Assembly (NCBI RefSeq): GCF_030418125.1
Contig: NZ_JAUHTR010000009.1
Span: 62,001-126,000, forward strand
Length of the DNA: 64,000 bases
Direction: 5' to 3'
Source: Fictibacillus fluitans
Lineage (GTDB): Bacteria; Bacillota; Bacilli; Bacillales; Fictibacillaceae
The notes beneath the pieces are model-generated. The model saw nothing but the letters and a program-made list of their open reading frames with translations. It did no database searches and was not told where the DNA came from. Position numbers and translations under genes: made by a program. Of this stretch, positions 16,377 through 24,611 are shown piece after piece. The stretch's first letter is position 1, and the number at the start of each line of letters is the position of its first letter.

Positions 16377-17716
16377 TGGAAACCCTACAGCAAACACAAC
16401 GGGATGTAACACAGCAATTGCTGAACAAGATCCAAACGAAAGAAGCAGTCATCGGAGTGGTGGGACTTGGCTATGTAGGACTTCCACTCGCTGTCGAAAA
16501 GGCGAAGGCAGGGTATAAGGTCATTGGTTTTGATGTCCAGGAAAGCCGTGTTGATATGGTGAACGACGGCATTAACTATATCGGGGACGTGGTGGATGAG
16601 GAACTGGCGATGCTCACTTCCAAAAAACAGATCCGGGCAACCACCGACTATTCCCTGATTTCAGAAGTGGATGCAGTTGCCATCTGCGTTCCAACACCGC
16701 TTGATATTTACCGCCAGCCTGACACATCCTATGTAGAAAGCTCAGGTAAAGAAATCGCGAAGTTTCTCCATGAAGGCATGCTCATCGTACTTGAGAGCAC
16801 GACCTATCCGGGTACAACAGAGGAATTGCTTCGCCCGATCCTTGAGTCCTCTGGATTTAAATGCGGAAAGGAATTTCATCTCGCATATTCTCCGGAACGG
16901 GTGGATCCTGGCAATAAAGTGTTTAATACAAAAAACACACCAAAAGTTGTCGGCGGTGTAACACCGGCTTGTACCAAGGTTGCTTCAGCCCTTTATCGCG
17001 CAGTGCTTGAAGGCGAAGTTCATGAAGTAAGCAGCCCTTCCGTAGCTGAAATGGAAAAAATTCTTGAGAACACCTTTCGGAACATCAATATCGGCCTTGC
17101 CAACGAAATGGCCATCCTGTGTGACAAAATGAACATCAACGTATGGGAAGTGATTGATGCAGCGAAAACAAAGCCATACGGTTTCATGGCCTTTTATCCG
17201 GGACCAGGACTTGGCGGCCACTGCATTCCAATTGATCCGTTTTACCTCACCTGGAAGGCTCGTGAGTACAACTATCATACCCGCCTGATCGAAACCGCGG
17301 GAGAAATCAACAACAGCATGGCAGACTTTGTACTCGAGCGCAGCATGAAAATTCTTAACCAGGAAAAGAAAGCAATGAATGGTGCCACTATTGTCATCCT
17401 TGGCGTCGCGTACAAAAAGGATATCGAGGATATGAGAGAGTCACCGGTTATTCCGATTCTGGAAAAACTTGATACCGCAGGTGCACGGTTTACCGTCGTT
17501 GATCCTCATGTCAAAACCTTCCGCTACATGGGAGGCATCGTGGAAACACACGAGCTGACAAAAGAAGTCCTTGAGAATGCGGACATGGTTCTCCTGACCA
17601 CCGACCACACAGCATTTGACTATGAACTGATCGCCGAGCACAGCCCGGTACTCTTTGATACAAGAAACGCAATGAAAGAACTCTCTTCCAAAGTAAAAAC
17701 GTACCACCTGCTGTAG
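16376..17716 (+). CDS. UDP-N-acetylglucosamine 6-dehydrogenase, WbpA-like
   Basis: A UDP-sugar 6-dehydrogenase of 446 aa that oxidises C6 of a UDP-HexNAc to the uronic acid with two NAD. The Rossmann motif VVGLGYVGLPLA lies near 23-34, CVPTPLD near 104-110, YSPERVDPG near 173-181, and the catalytic cysteine is C283 in GLGGHCIPIDP. The sequence follows the WbpA/WecC group rather than the shorter glucose-type Ugd/TuaD. Beside WbpB-, WbpE- and WbpD-like genes, UDP-GlcNAc is the likely substrate. AGGAGG precedes the ATG, which overlaps the previous stop. A WecC-type role on UDP-ManNAc is the main alternative. Confidence 0.87.
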   Translation: METLQQTQRDVTQQLLNKIQTKEAVIGVVGLGYVGLPLAVEKAKAGYKVIGFDVQESRVDMVNDGINYIGDVVDEELAMLTSKKQIRATTDYSLISEVDAVAICVPTPLDIYRQPDTSYVESSGKEIAKFLHEGMLIVLESTTYPGTTEELLRPILESSGFKCGKEFHLAYSPERVDPGNKVFNTKNTPKVVGGVTPACTKVASALYRAVLEGEVHEVSSPSVAEMEKILENTFRNINIGLANEMAILCDKMNINVWEVIDAAKTKPYGFMAFYPGPGLGGHCIPIDPFYLTWKAREYNYHTRLIETAGEINNSMADFVLERSMKILNQEKKAMNGATIVILGVAYKKDIEDMRESPVIPILEKLDTAGARFTVVDPHVKTFRYMGGIVETHELTKEVLENADMVLLTTDHTAFDYELIAEHSPVLFDTRNAMKELSSKVKTYHLL

Positions 17717-17733
17717 AACCAGTCACAAAAGAA

Positions 17734-17762
17734 AAAACCAGGCCCATCCGGTCTGGTTTTCC
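17734..17762 (+). terminator. Hairpin terminator inside the operon
   Basis: AAAACCAG at 17734-17741 pairs with CTGGTTTT at 17753-17760. The T tail is short, so partial read-through into the following genes is likely. I see no separate promoter after it. Confidence 0.5.
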
Positions 17763-17803
17763 ATGCCAATGGTAAACTCACAAACTGAAGGTAGTGAACC
17801 ACC

Positions 17804-19027
17804 GTGAAAATTTGTCATTTAACTTCTGTTCATCCCGCTGATGATATCCGTATCTTTGTAAAAGAGTGCCGGTCACTCGCAAATGCGGGGCACGATGTAT
17901 ATTTAGTAGCACCCAATACCGAAAATAAAATAATAGACGGCGTAAAAGTAGTCGGCATAACGTCAGCCTCAGGCAGCCGTTATAAGCGCATGGTGGATGC
18001 GGCAAAATCTGTTTACAGGGCAGCCATTGAAATTGATGCGGAGGTTTATCATTTTCATGATCCAGAACTTATGGTCATTGGACTTCTTCTTAAAAGAAAA
18101 GGCAAAAAGGTCATCTACGATGTTCATGAAGATGTGCCGGAGCAGGTATTGTCCAAGCAATGGATTCCAAAGCCGCTCCGAAAAAATATATCGGTATCGG
18201 TCAGAAGGATGGAAAAATTTGCAGCGGCTAAATTTGATGCCGTCGTTACGGCCACACCGACGATTACCAGGCGCTTCAAAACCTATAATGCAAATACGGT
18301 GACGGTTCACAACTTTCCGATCTTGCAAGAACTGATTGAAAACTCGCCAAGGGCTGGGCTGAAACCAAGAAAAGACAACAGCTTTTTGTATATTGGCGGA
18401 ATCACTGAGCTTCGCGGCATTAAGGAAATGCTGCTGGCGATTGAATTCCTGAATGGACGGGGAGACGAGGGAGAGCTGGTGCTTGCAGGGAAGTTCGCTC
18501 CTCCGGCTCTTGAGCAGGAAATGAAACAGAAGGAAGGGTGGCCCCATGTTGACCATAAAGGCTGGCTCGGGCGAAGCGAAGTAAAAGAAGTGCTTTCCCA
18601 GTCCACCGCAGGCCTCGTTCTGATTCGGCCTGAGCCCCGTTACATGGTGTCGTATCCGATCAAATTGTTTGAATACATGGCTGCGGGCATTCCTTCCATC
18701 GCATCCAACTTTCCGTTATGGGAAGACTTCGTGATCGGCAACCAATGCGGATTGTGTGTCGATCCGCTGGACCCAGAGGCCATAGCGGACGCCATGAAAT
18801 GGCTGATGGAGAATCCGGAGGAAGCAAGACAGATGGGCGAGAACGGAAGAAAAGCGGTCATCGAGAAATACAACTGGGAAAAAGAAAGCCAGGAACTGAT
18901 TGCGTTATATAAAAGGCTGGCCCCGGCCGGCGACAGGTCTTTAATATGGAGTGAGTCAGATGAAGGTATGGATATTAAATCACGTAGCATTAAAACCATC
19001 GGAAACAGGAATAACCAGACACTATGA
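17804..19027 (+). CDS. Glycosyltransferase family 4 protein
   Basis: A GT-B glycosyltransferase of 407 aa. The N-terminal MKICHLTSVHPADDIRIF opening is typical of GT4 enzymes of exopolysaccharide loci. YHFHDPELM lies near 83-91, and the C-terminal FEYMAAGIPSIASNFPLWEDF block near 288-308 carries the nucleotide-sugar site. Translation begins at a GTG preceded by GGTAGTG. The last 22 residues, after ALYKRLA, lie in a 68-nt overlap with the next gene and look non-conserved, so the ancestral C terminus may have been shorter. It probably adds one sugar to the lipid-linked repeat unit. The donor is unknown. Confidence 0.83.
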   Translation: MKICHLTSVHPADDIRIFVKECRSLANAGHDVYLVAPNTENKIIDGVKVVGITSASGSRYKRMVDAAKSVYRAAIEIDAEVYHFHDPELMVIGLLLKRKGKKVIYDVHEDVPEQVLSKQWIPKPLRKNISVSVRRMEKFAAAKFDAVVTATPTITRRFKTYNANTVTVHNFPILQELIENSPRAGLKPRKDNSFLYIGGITELRGIKEMLLAIEFLNGRGDEGELVLAGKFAPPALEQEMKQKEGWPHVDHKGWLGRSEVKEVLSQSTAGLVLIRPEPRYMVSYPIKLFEYMAAGIPSIASNFPLWEDFVIGNQCGLCVDPLDPEAIADAMKWLMENPEEARQMGENGRKAVIEKYNWEKESQELIALYKRLAPAGDRSLIWSESDEGMDIKSRSIKTIGNRNNQTL

Positions 19028-20216
19028 CATTGCTCATGAACTGGTAAAAAAAGACCATAAAATCAGGATTTTCGCAAGCAGCTTCCTGGCTTACAAATTT
19101 GTCTGGAGAAACAAGCACAAGAAAAATTACAAAGAGAACGTCAATGGCGTCATTTTTGAATGGCTGTGGACGCTTCCCTACCAGGGGAACGGAGTTATGC
19201 GCATTTTGAACATGATTTCGTTTTTCTTCATGGCGCTGTTAAGAGGAATGATGAAGAAGGAACGGCCGGATGCCGTCGTTGGATCTTCGGTTCATTTGTT
19301 TGCCTGTCTGGCTGCCTATTATTTAAGCCGCTGGAAAAAAGCTTCCTATATTGTGGAGATCAGGGATTTATGGCCGAGAACGCTCATTGAGCTTGGCTCG
19401 ATGTCAAAATACCATCCCGCCGTTCTCATGTTTGGAGCCATCGAAAAGTTCGTATACAAACGGGCGGATCAGATTATCGTTACACTTCCCGGAGCCGCAG
19501 AGTATATCAAGGAAATGGGAGTGGACGAAAGCATCATCCATGTGATTCCAAACGGGATCAATATGGACCGGATGGAAGAAAAGGAAGGCAAGAGCTCTCT
19601 GCAGGATGAAATCGAGAGAATTAAAGAAAGGCACGGGCAGGTGGCCATGTATGTAGGCTCCCACGGAGTGGCAAATTCTCTGGAAACCGTCGTCAACAGC
19701 GCGAAATTCATTCCCGCCGACCAGGCAGCATTTGTTCTTGTAGGAGACGGCCCTGAAAAAGAGAAGTTGAAGAAGCTGGCGAGTGACTATGAGCATGTCT
19801 ACTTTTTTGACGGCATACCGAAAAAAGAAGTTATGCCAACGCTTGACCTTGCGGATGTGCTTTTGGTTTCGATGCTCGACACTACACTCTATAAATACGG
19901 AATTTCACTTAATAAATTGAACGACTACCTGTTAATCGGAAAGCCGATTCTTTTTGCAGGCAATGTTTACAATGATATTGTGTCCGAAGCAAAAGCGGGG
20001 GTCACCGTGCCTCCCGAAAAGCCTGGCGCATTTGCTGACGGGCTGGTGGAACTGCTTAATCTGACTGGGGAAGAAAAAGCTGAAATCGCCAGCAGCAGCT
20101 ACCGTTATGTGAATGACAAGCACAACATCACAAAGCTGGCAGACCGTTTTCTGGACATTTGTGCCTACCGTGATCGCGAAGCGGAAACGCCGGCGTACCA
20201 GCTTTCAAGAAATTAA
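18960..20216 (+). CDS. Glycosyltransferase family 4 protein, WbuB-like
   Basis: A 418-aa GT4-type enzyme with N-terminal WILNHVALKPSETGITRHYDIA, resembling the WbuB group of O-antigen glycosyltransferases. YIVEIRDLWPRTL is near 135-147, VIPNGINMDRM near 194-204, MYVGSHGVANSLETV near 226-240 and LVGDGPEKEKLKKLA near 259-273. A short hydrophobic segment (MRILNMISFFFMALLRGM) near 80-97 may attach it to the membrane. A GTG at 18951 is in frame, but GGAG at 18948-18951 is 8 nt before the ATG at 18960. It overlaps the previous gene, so the two are translationally coupled. Confidence 0.83.
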   Translation: MKVWILNHVALKPSETGITRHYDIAHELVKKDHKIRIFASSFLAYKFVWRNKHKKNYKENVNGVIFEWLWTLPYQGNGVMRILNMISFFFMALLRGMMKKERPDAVVGSSVHLFACLAAYYLSRWKKASYIVEIRDLWPRTLIELGSMSKYHPAVLMFGAIEKFVYKRADQIIVTLPGAAEYIKEMGVDESIIHVIPNGINMDRMEEKEGKSSLQDEIERIKERHGQVAMYVGSHGVANSLETVVNSAKFIPADQAAFVLVGDGPEKEKLKKLASDYEHVYFFDGIPKKEVMPTLDLADVLLVSMLDTTLYKYGISLNKLNDYLLIGKPILFAGNVYNDIVSEAKAGVTVPPEKPGAFADGLVELLNLTGEEKAEIASSSYRYVNDKHNITKLADRFLDICAYRDREAETPAYQLSRN

Positions 20217-20251
20217 GATAAACCTAAAATACAGAGAAAGAGGGATCATGA

Positions 20252-21400
20252 ATGAAAGTGCCTATGCTTGATCTATCAGAACAATATCAGTCATTGAAAG
20301 AGGAGATTTTTGCAAGCTTGGAAGAAATCATGTCTGGATCCCGATTCATCCTTGGGGACAACGTAAAAAAGCTGGAGAAGGATGTAGCGGATTACAGCTC
20401 TGCCAAATACGGTGTCGGGGTGGCAAACGGGAGTGACGCCCTTCATATCTCCCTGCTTGGATGCGGCGTGAAAGCAGGGGATGAAGTCATCGTACCCGCT
20501 TTTACCTTTTTTGCAACTGCAGGAGCAGTCGCAAGAGCTGGCGCAGTACCTGTATTCGTGGACATTGACCCAAAAACGTACAATATTGATCCGGCAAAAA
20601 TTGAAGAAGCTGTTACTGAAAAAACAAAGGCAGTCATTCCTGTGCACCTGTACGGACAGATGGCGGACATGGAACCAATTGCTGAAATCGCCAAAAAGCA
20701 TAACCTCGCCATTATTGAAGATGCGGCTCAAGCCATCGGATCCAAGTACAAAGGAAAAAATGTCGGGGAGCTTGGCACGACGGCAACCTACAGTTTTTTC
20801 CCGACAAAGAACCTCGGAGGCTATGGGGACGGCGGTATGATCATCACTGATGATGAAGACGTTGCAGAAACTATGCGTGTCATCCGCGTTCATGGAAGCA
20901 AACCGAAATACTACCACCATATTTTGGGATACAACAGCCGTCTGGATGAACTTCAGGCTGGCATTTTGAATGTAAAGTTTCCTCATTTAAACACATGGAG
21001 CGAAGCACGCCGCGAAAAAGCTGCTCTATATACCGAACTGCTGAATGAAAAGCTTGGAAATCTCGTCGTAACACCATTCGTGGAAGAGCACAACTACCAT
21101 GTTTTCCACCAGTATACGATTCAGGTGCCTGACCGAACCGGTTTGCAGGAGTATTTGAAAGAGAAGGGCGTAGGGTCCATGATTTATTATCCAAAGCCGC
21201 TTCACCTTCAGCCTGTATTCAGTGAGCTCGGTTACAAGGAAGGCGATCTGCCTGAAACCGAAAAAGCAGCAGAAGCAGTATTGTCTCTTCCAATGTTTCC
21301 TGAATTGAAAAGAGAACAGCAGGAATATGTGGTGGAACAAATTGCTGCCTACTTCAACAATCATCCTGCCAAAGAAAAGAAAGAAACATCCTTCGCATAA
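20252..21400 (+). CDS. Sugar-nucleotide 3-aminotransferase, WbpE-like (DegT/DnrJ/EryC1)
   Basis: A PLP-dependent aminotransferase of the DegT/DnrJ/EryC1 family, 382 aa. The internal aldimine lysine is K186 in FFPTKNLGGYGDGG. Cofactor contacts include NGSDALHISLL near 52-62, VPAFTFFATAGAV near 80-92 and EDAAQAIGSKYKG near 155-167. WbpE transfers an amino group from glutamate to the 3-keto sugar made by WbpB, giving UDP-GlcNAc(3NH2)A. The neighbouring dehydrogenases and acetyltransferase support that substrate. The family alone would also allow 4-aminotransfer (ArnB/PglE type), but no 4,6-dehydratase is present to make such a substrate. Confidence 0.87.
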   Translation: MKVPMLDLSEQYQSLKEEIFASLEEIMSGSRFILGDNVKKLEKDVADYSSAKYGVGVANGSDALHISLLGCGVKAGDEVIVPAFTFFATAGAVARAGAVPVFVDIDPKTYNIDPAKIEEAVTEKTKAVIPVHLYGQMADMEPIAEIAKKHNLAIIEDAAQAIGSKYKGKNVGELGTTATYSFFPTKNLGGYGDGGMIITDDEDVAETMRVIRVHGSKPKYYHHILGYNSRLDELQAGILNVKFPHLNTWSEARREKAALYTELLNEKLGNLVVTPFVEEHNYHVFHQYTIQVPDRTGLQEYLKEKGVGSMIYYPKPLHLQPVFSELGYKEGDLPETEKAAEAVLSLPMFPELKREQQEYVVEQIAAYFNNHPAKEKKETSFA

Positions 21401-21420
21401 TCAGGACAAGGGGAAAAGAG

Positions 21421-22143
21421 GTGTATCCATTGACAGTCAGCCAGGGAAGTAACGTGGTAATCGGAGAAAATGTCCAACTTGGAGAGAATGTCATCATCGG
21501 CCATAACGTGGTCATTTATGACGGAGCTACAATTGGCAATAACTGCATCATTCAGGATAATGCGGTGATCGGCAAGCAGCCGGCGCGAGCAAAAAACTCG
21601 GCCTTGCCGGAGCTGAAAACCCTGCCGCCGGCACAGATTGGTTCAGGTGTGACGATTGGAACCAATTCTATTATTTATGCAAGTGCCGAACTTGGGGATG
21701 ACGTTTTTGTTGCGGATCTGGCAACAGTAAGGGAACGTGTAACGGTGGGTGAAAAAACCATTATCGGCCGGGGAGCAGCCGTCGAAAATGACTGTGTCAT
21801 CGGTGTGAAATGCAAAATTGAAACCAATGCCTACATTACAGCTTATTCGGAATTGGAAGACTTGGTATTTATCGCTCCCGCCGTGGTAACGACCAATGAT
21901 AATTATATGGCGCGGTCGAAGGAACGTTTTAAGCACTTTAAGGGAGTTACCGTCAAAAAAGGAGGAAGAATCGGAGCCAACTCAACGATCCTTCCAGGCA
22001 AGGTAATCGGGCAGGAAGCAGCAGTTGCCGCAGGAAGCCTCGTGACCAAAGATGTCGAGAGTGAAACCCTGGTAGCAGGACATCCGGCCAGAACATTCAG
22101 ATCAGTACCTGATGACCAGCTGCTCAAAAACCAGGAAGCGTAA
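21421..22143 (+). CDS. Left-handed beta-helix N-acetyltransferase, WbpD-like
   Basis: A hexapeptide-repeat acyltransferase of 240 aa. [LIV]-G-x4 repeats run from residue 10 to about 130 and resume at 175-215, the layout of a left-handed beta-helix trimer. A loop with TNDNYMARSKERF near 157-169 resembles the acetyl-CoA site region of WbpD/PglD-type enzymes. WbpD acetylates the 3-amino group to give UDP-2,3-diacetamido-2,3-dideoxyglucuronic acid. The protein is about 45 residues longer than typical WbpD because of extra N-terminal coils. Translation starts at GTG with GGGGAAAAGAG upstream, 20 nt after the aminotransferase. Confidence 0.82.
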   Translation: MYPLTVSQGSNVVIGENVQLGENVIIGHNVVIYDGATIGNNCIIQDNAVIGKQPARAKNSALPELKTLPPAQIGSGVTIGTNSIIYASAELGDDVFVADLATVRERVTVGEKTIIGRGAAVENDCVIGVKCKIETNAYITAYSELEDLVFIAPAVVTTNDNYMARSKERFKHFKGVTVKKGGRIGANSTILPGKVIGQEAAVAAGSLVTKDVESETLVAGHPARTFRSVPDDQLLKNQEA

Positions 22144-22217
22144 CCTTCTGCCGTGTTTTCCTCAATCACAGCCAGGAATGCACTACTTTGGAGGAAGGCG
22201 AAGGAGGTGGAAATAAA

Positions 22218-23705
22218 ATGCCGGATTTGCGTAATATTCTTGAATCAAAAATAACTCAAGTCATCCTTGCGCTTTTGTTTGCTGCATTTGCAGGCAGCTG
22301 GCTTCTCGGCAGAGTACCTGTCCAGTCACCTGTTCTGCTTTCAGGAGCGCTAGTGGGCTATATCATATTGATTGCTGTTTTTCTTGCGGCCAGACCGGTT
22401 ATCCAGGAGATTCCTTTTACAACATTGCTGTTCTATCTTCTGGTTTTTACTTCCTTTCTTGGAGCCGGCATTCTCAGCATTCCGGCTGGGCCAATCACTA
22501 TGTTTCCATACAGGATAGTGTACATGGTCATGGTTCCTGTCTTCCTGTACCTTGCTCTTTACCGAAGGGAAGGACTGCAATGGGACAAGGTGAAGATCAA
22601 ACCGGTTTTATATTTTCACCTGTTTTGGGTGCTGTATGCCCTGTTTTCGTTAAGTTGGACACGCTCTTTTTCTATGGGAGCGGTTGATCTGATCTTCCTC
22701 GTCATTGGTATTTCCCTCATCTTTTTTATGGTGCTTCTGCTGAAAAAAGAAGAGGAATATATACATGTGTACTGGATCTGGCTCGTGATGTTTGCAGTAT
22801 TGACGGCGATCGGGCTCTGGAACCATGTCACGCACAACCATCTTGCCATCTCGAGGATCAATCAGGTGGCAGACTATCAAAAAGGAATTCCGACTTCTGT
22901 GTTCGTGAACGAAAATGATTTTGCCAGCTTTATCTCTGTCAGCTTTTTTCTTGCCCTGGCTTTTGTGCACCGTACAAAATCATGGCTGTTAAAAGCAGCG
23001 GGCGGATCGGTGATGCTTGTTTCTCTCTATGTACTTGTTTACACGTCATCCCGGGCAAATTATATTGCCATCCCACTGGGACTGTTGTTCTGGTTTGTTT
23101 TTTTAACGAACCGGAACGTCAAAAAAGCCTTGATTCTGCTTGGGGCAGCGGGGGGAGTTGCATTGGCAGCCATGTACCCGGCCAAGCTCATGGCTGTTGT
23201 GACAAAGGTGGAAGGCATACTGATATCCCTCATGACTTCGGATGCTCCTGAAGCGGAAATCACCTCGGTGGATATCCGGTCCAACCTGATCAAAAACGCA
23301 TGGTTATTTTTTGAGAGAAGTTTTGGATTTGGAATCGGCTCAGGAAACTCAAAATACTATCTGATGCATTTTGCCGAGTACCCGACAAAGGGAATCATCA
23401 ATGTCCATAACTGGTGGATGGAAATTCTGGCCAATTATGGAGCAATGATTTTTATCGGGTATATCCTTCTGTATTTATGGGTGATCCTGCAGCTTTTTCG
23501 CATTTTCAGACAATCTTATACCCGCTATGAAAAAATGATCAGTGAAGGGCTGCTTGGCGGCATGATCGCTTTTTCGCTTTCCTGCATCAGCCCAAGCTCA
23601 CAAATATCATTAAACTATCTTTGGCTTCTTTTCGCATTCTCCTTAAGTTTTATTAATTATTGGAGAGTGAAACAAAATGAGCGGCCATATCGACCAATGA
23701 AGTAA
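22218..23705 (+). CDS. Wzy-type O-antigen polymerase/ligase family protein (TuaE-like)
   Basis: A polytopic membrane protein of 495 aa with about 11-12 helices and the O-antigen ligase/polymerase (Wzy_C) pattern. A long extracytoplasmic loop containing ENDFASF near 224-230 precedes helices with the YTSSRANY block near 272-279. A second loop carries GFGIGSGNSKYY and HNWWMEILANYG near 365-410. It probably links flipped repeat units into the chain, as TuaE does for teichuronic acid. The frame is open from a TTG at 22188. AAGGAGGT at 22201-22208 is 9 nt before the ATG at 22218, so I chose that start. Confidence 0.85.
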   Translation: MPDLRNILESKITQVILALLFAAFAGSWLLGRVPVQSPVLLSGALVGYIILIAVFLAARPVIQEIPFTTLLFYLLVFTSFLGAGILSIPAGPITMFPYRIVYMVMVPVFLYLALYRREGLQWDKVKIKPVLYFHLFWVLYALFSLSWTRSFSMGAVDLIFLVIGISLIFFMVLLLKKEEEYIHVYWIWLVMFAVLTAIGLWNHVTHNHLAISRINQVADYQKGIPTSVFVNENDFASFISVSFFLALAFVHRTKSWLLKAAGGSVMLVSLYVLVYTSSRANYIAIPLGLLFWFVFLTNRNVKKALILLGAAGGVALAAMYPAKLMAVVTKVEGILISLMTSDAPEAEITSVDIRSNLIKNAWLFFERSFGFGIGSGNSKYYLMHFAEYPTKGIINVHNWWMEILANYGAMIFIGYILLYLWVILQLFRIFRQSYTRYEKMISEGLLGGMIAFSLSCISPSSQISLNYLWLLFAFSLSFINYWRVKQNERPYRPMK

Positions 23706-23717
23706 GGGAGTAAGTGT

Positions 23718-24386
23718 ATGGACAAGGAAATGAAAGAAATTACAGAAAGCATCTGGCACCGATTTAAAAAGTTCTTTATTTTATTGCTGCTGATACCGAT
23801 ATTAACCACTGTGATCGCTTATTTTATAGCATCCAGGGAACCAGGCACTTCCCAGGCGGATGCCAAAATTAAACTGGGGTCTGCTGAAAACGCAACATTG
23901 AATACCCCTGACAGTGCGAAAGAGTATCTTTTAAGTGATGAATTTCTCCGTTCGGTCAAAGGCTTGAGCAAGGATGAAGAGAAAGAGCTAAAAGAAAAGC
24001 TTCAGGTTGTGCCTCAAACAGATACCATCATCACCCTGAGCCTTAGTGATGAAAATAAAAACAAAGCAAAAGCCCAATTGAAGTCTGTGGTAAAGGCCTT
24101 TATGAACGAGAGCGGCAATCAGTCTGAAAAATGGAGAACAACCCTTAAGGATCAGATTAAAAAGGTAGAGGGAACCCAGGTTTCAGGCGAAGGAACAATT
24201 AAAAAAGAAGAATATCTGTTTGATCTCAAAACCAGGGCGCTTAAAATAAAAGATCCGAAATTACTTGAAAAAGTAGATACAACAGACACGAATGCCAATC
24301 CGAAACGAAAAGCTATACTAGGTCTCCTGGTCGGATTACTTCTTAGTGCATCACTGCTTCTGCTTCCGGAAATTTTTAAAAAGTAG
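23718..24386 (+). CDS. Wzz/TuaF-like polysaccharide chain-length regulator
   Basis: A 222-aa protein with the polysaccharide co-polymerase layout: a cytoplasmic N terminus, a membrane helix near residues 19-38, a charged, mostly helical extracytoplasmic domain of about 150 residues, and a second helix near 199-216 ending in the cytoplasm. There is no attached tyrosine kinase. The size matches TuaF of the B. subtilis teichuronic acid operon. It lies 12 nt after the polymerase gene and presumably sets chain length. Sequence signature is weak, so the call rests on topology and context. Confidence 0.75.
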   Translation: MDKEMKEITESIWHRFKKFFILLLLIPILTTVIAYFIASREPGTSQADAKIKLGSAENATLNTPDSAKEYLLSDEFLRSVKGLSKDEEKELKEKLQVVPQTDTIITLSLSDENKNKAKAQLKSVVKAFMNESGNQSEKWRTTLKDQIKKVEGTQVSGEGTIKKEEYLFDLKTRALKIKDPKLLEKVDTTDTNANPKRKAILGLLVGLLLSASLLLLPEIFKK

Positions 24387-24611
24387 CGTTAATTCTCTCA
24401 ATTGGTGGTATAAAGAAGAGATGGCTAAAGTAAAAATCCCTCAGTGAAGCGGGAATCGAAGCAGTAAGTATAGTTTTACTTTTGTTTATGACCGTTTCGA
24501 GATATAATTTCTGAAGAGATGAATGCGAATTTTCATGGGGTGTTGTTGGGCAACATAAGCAGGGTGGAGCTTTGCTTAAAATCCATTGAAGAGTAAAAAA
24601 AGAGGGATAAC
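24387..24611 (+). promoter_or_regulatory. Leader region of tagO with a TATAAT box
   Basis: This 225-bp gap has no gene. TATAAT at 24503-24508 is a perfect -10 box. The best -35 candidate, TTGTTT, is 15 bp upstream, which is short. A separate tagO promoter is likely, since TagO is needed for teichoic acid as well. Confidence 0.4.

Noticed and set aside
24470-24508. A third Pho-like repeat before tagO (TTTACT, TTATGA, TCGAGA)
   Set aside because: Only the 11-bp spacing fits; the hexamers depart too far from the consensus to support a site.
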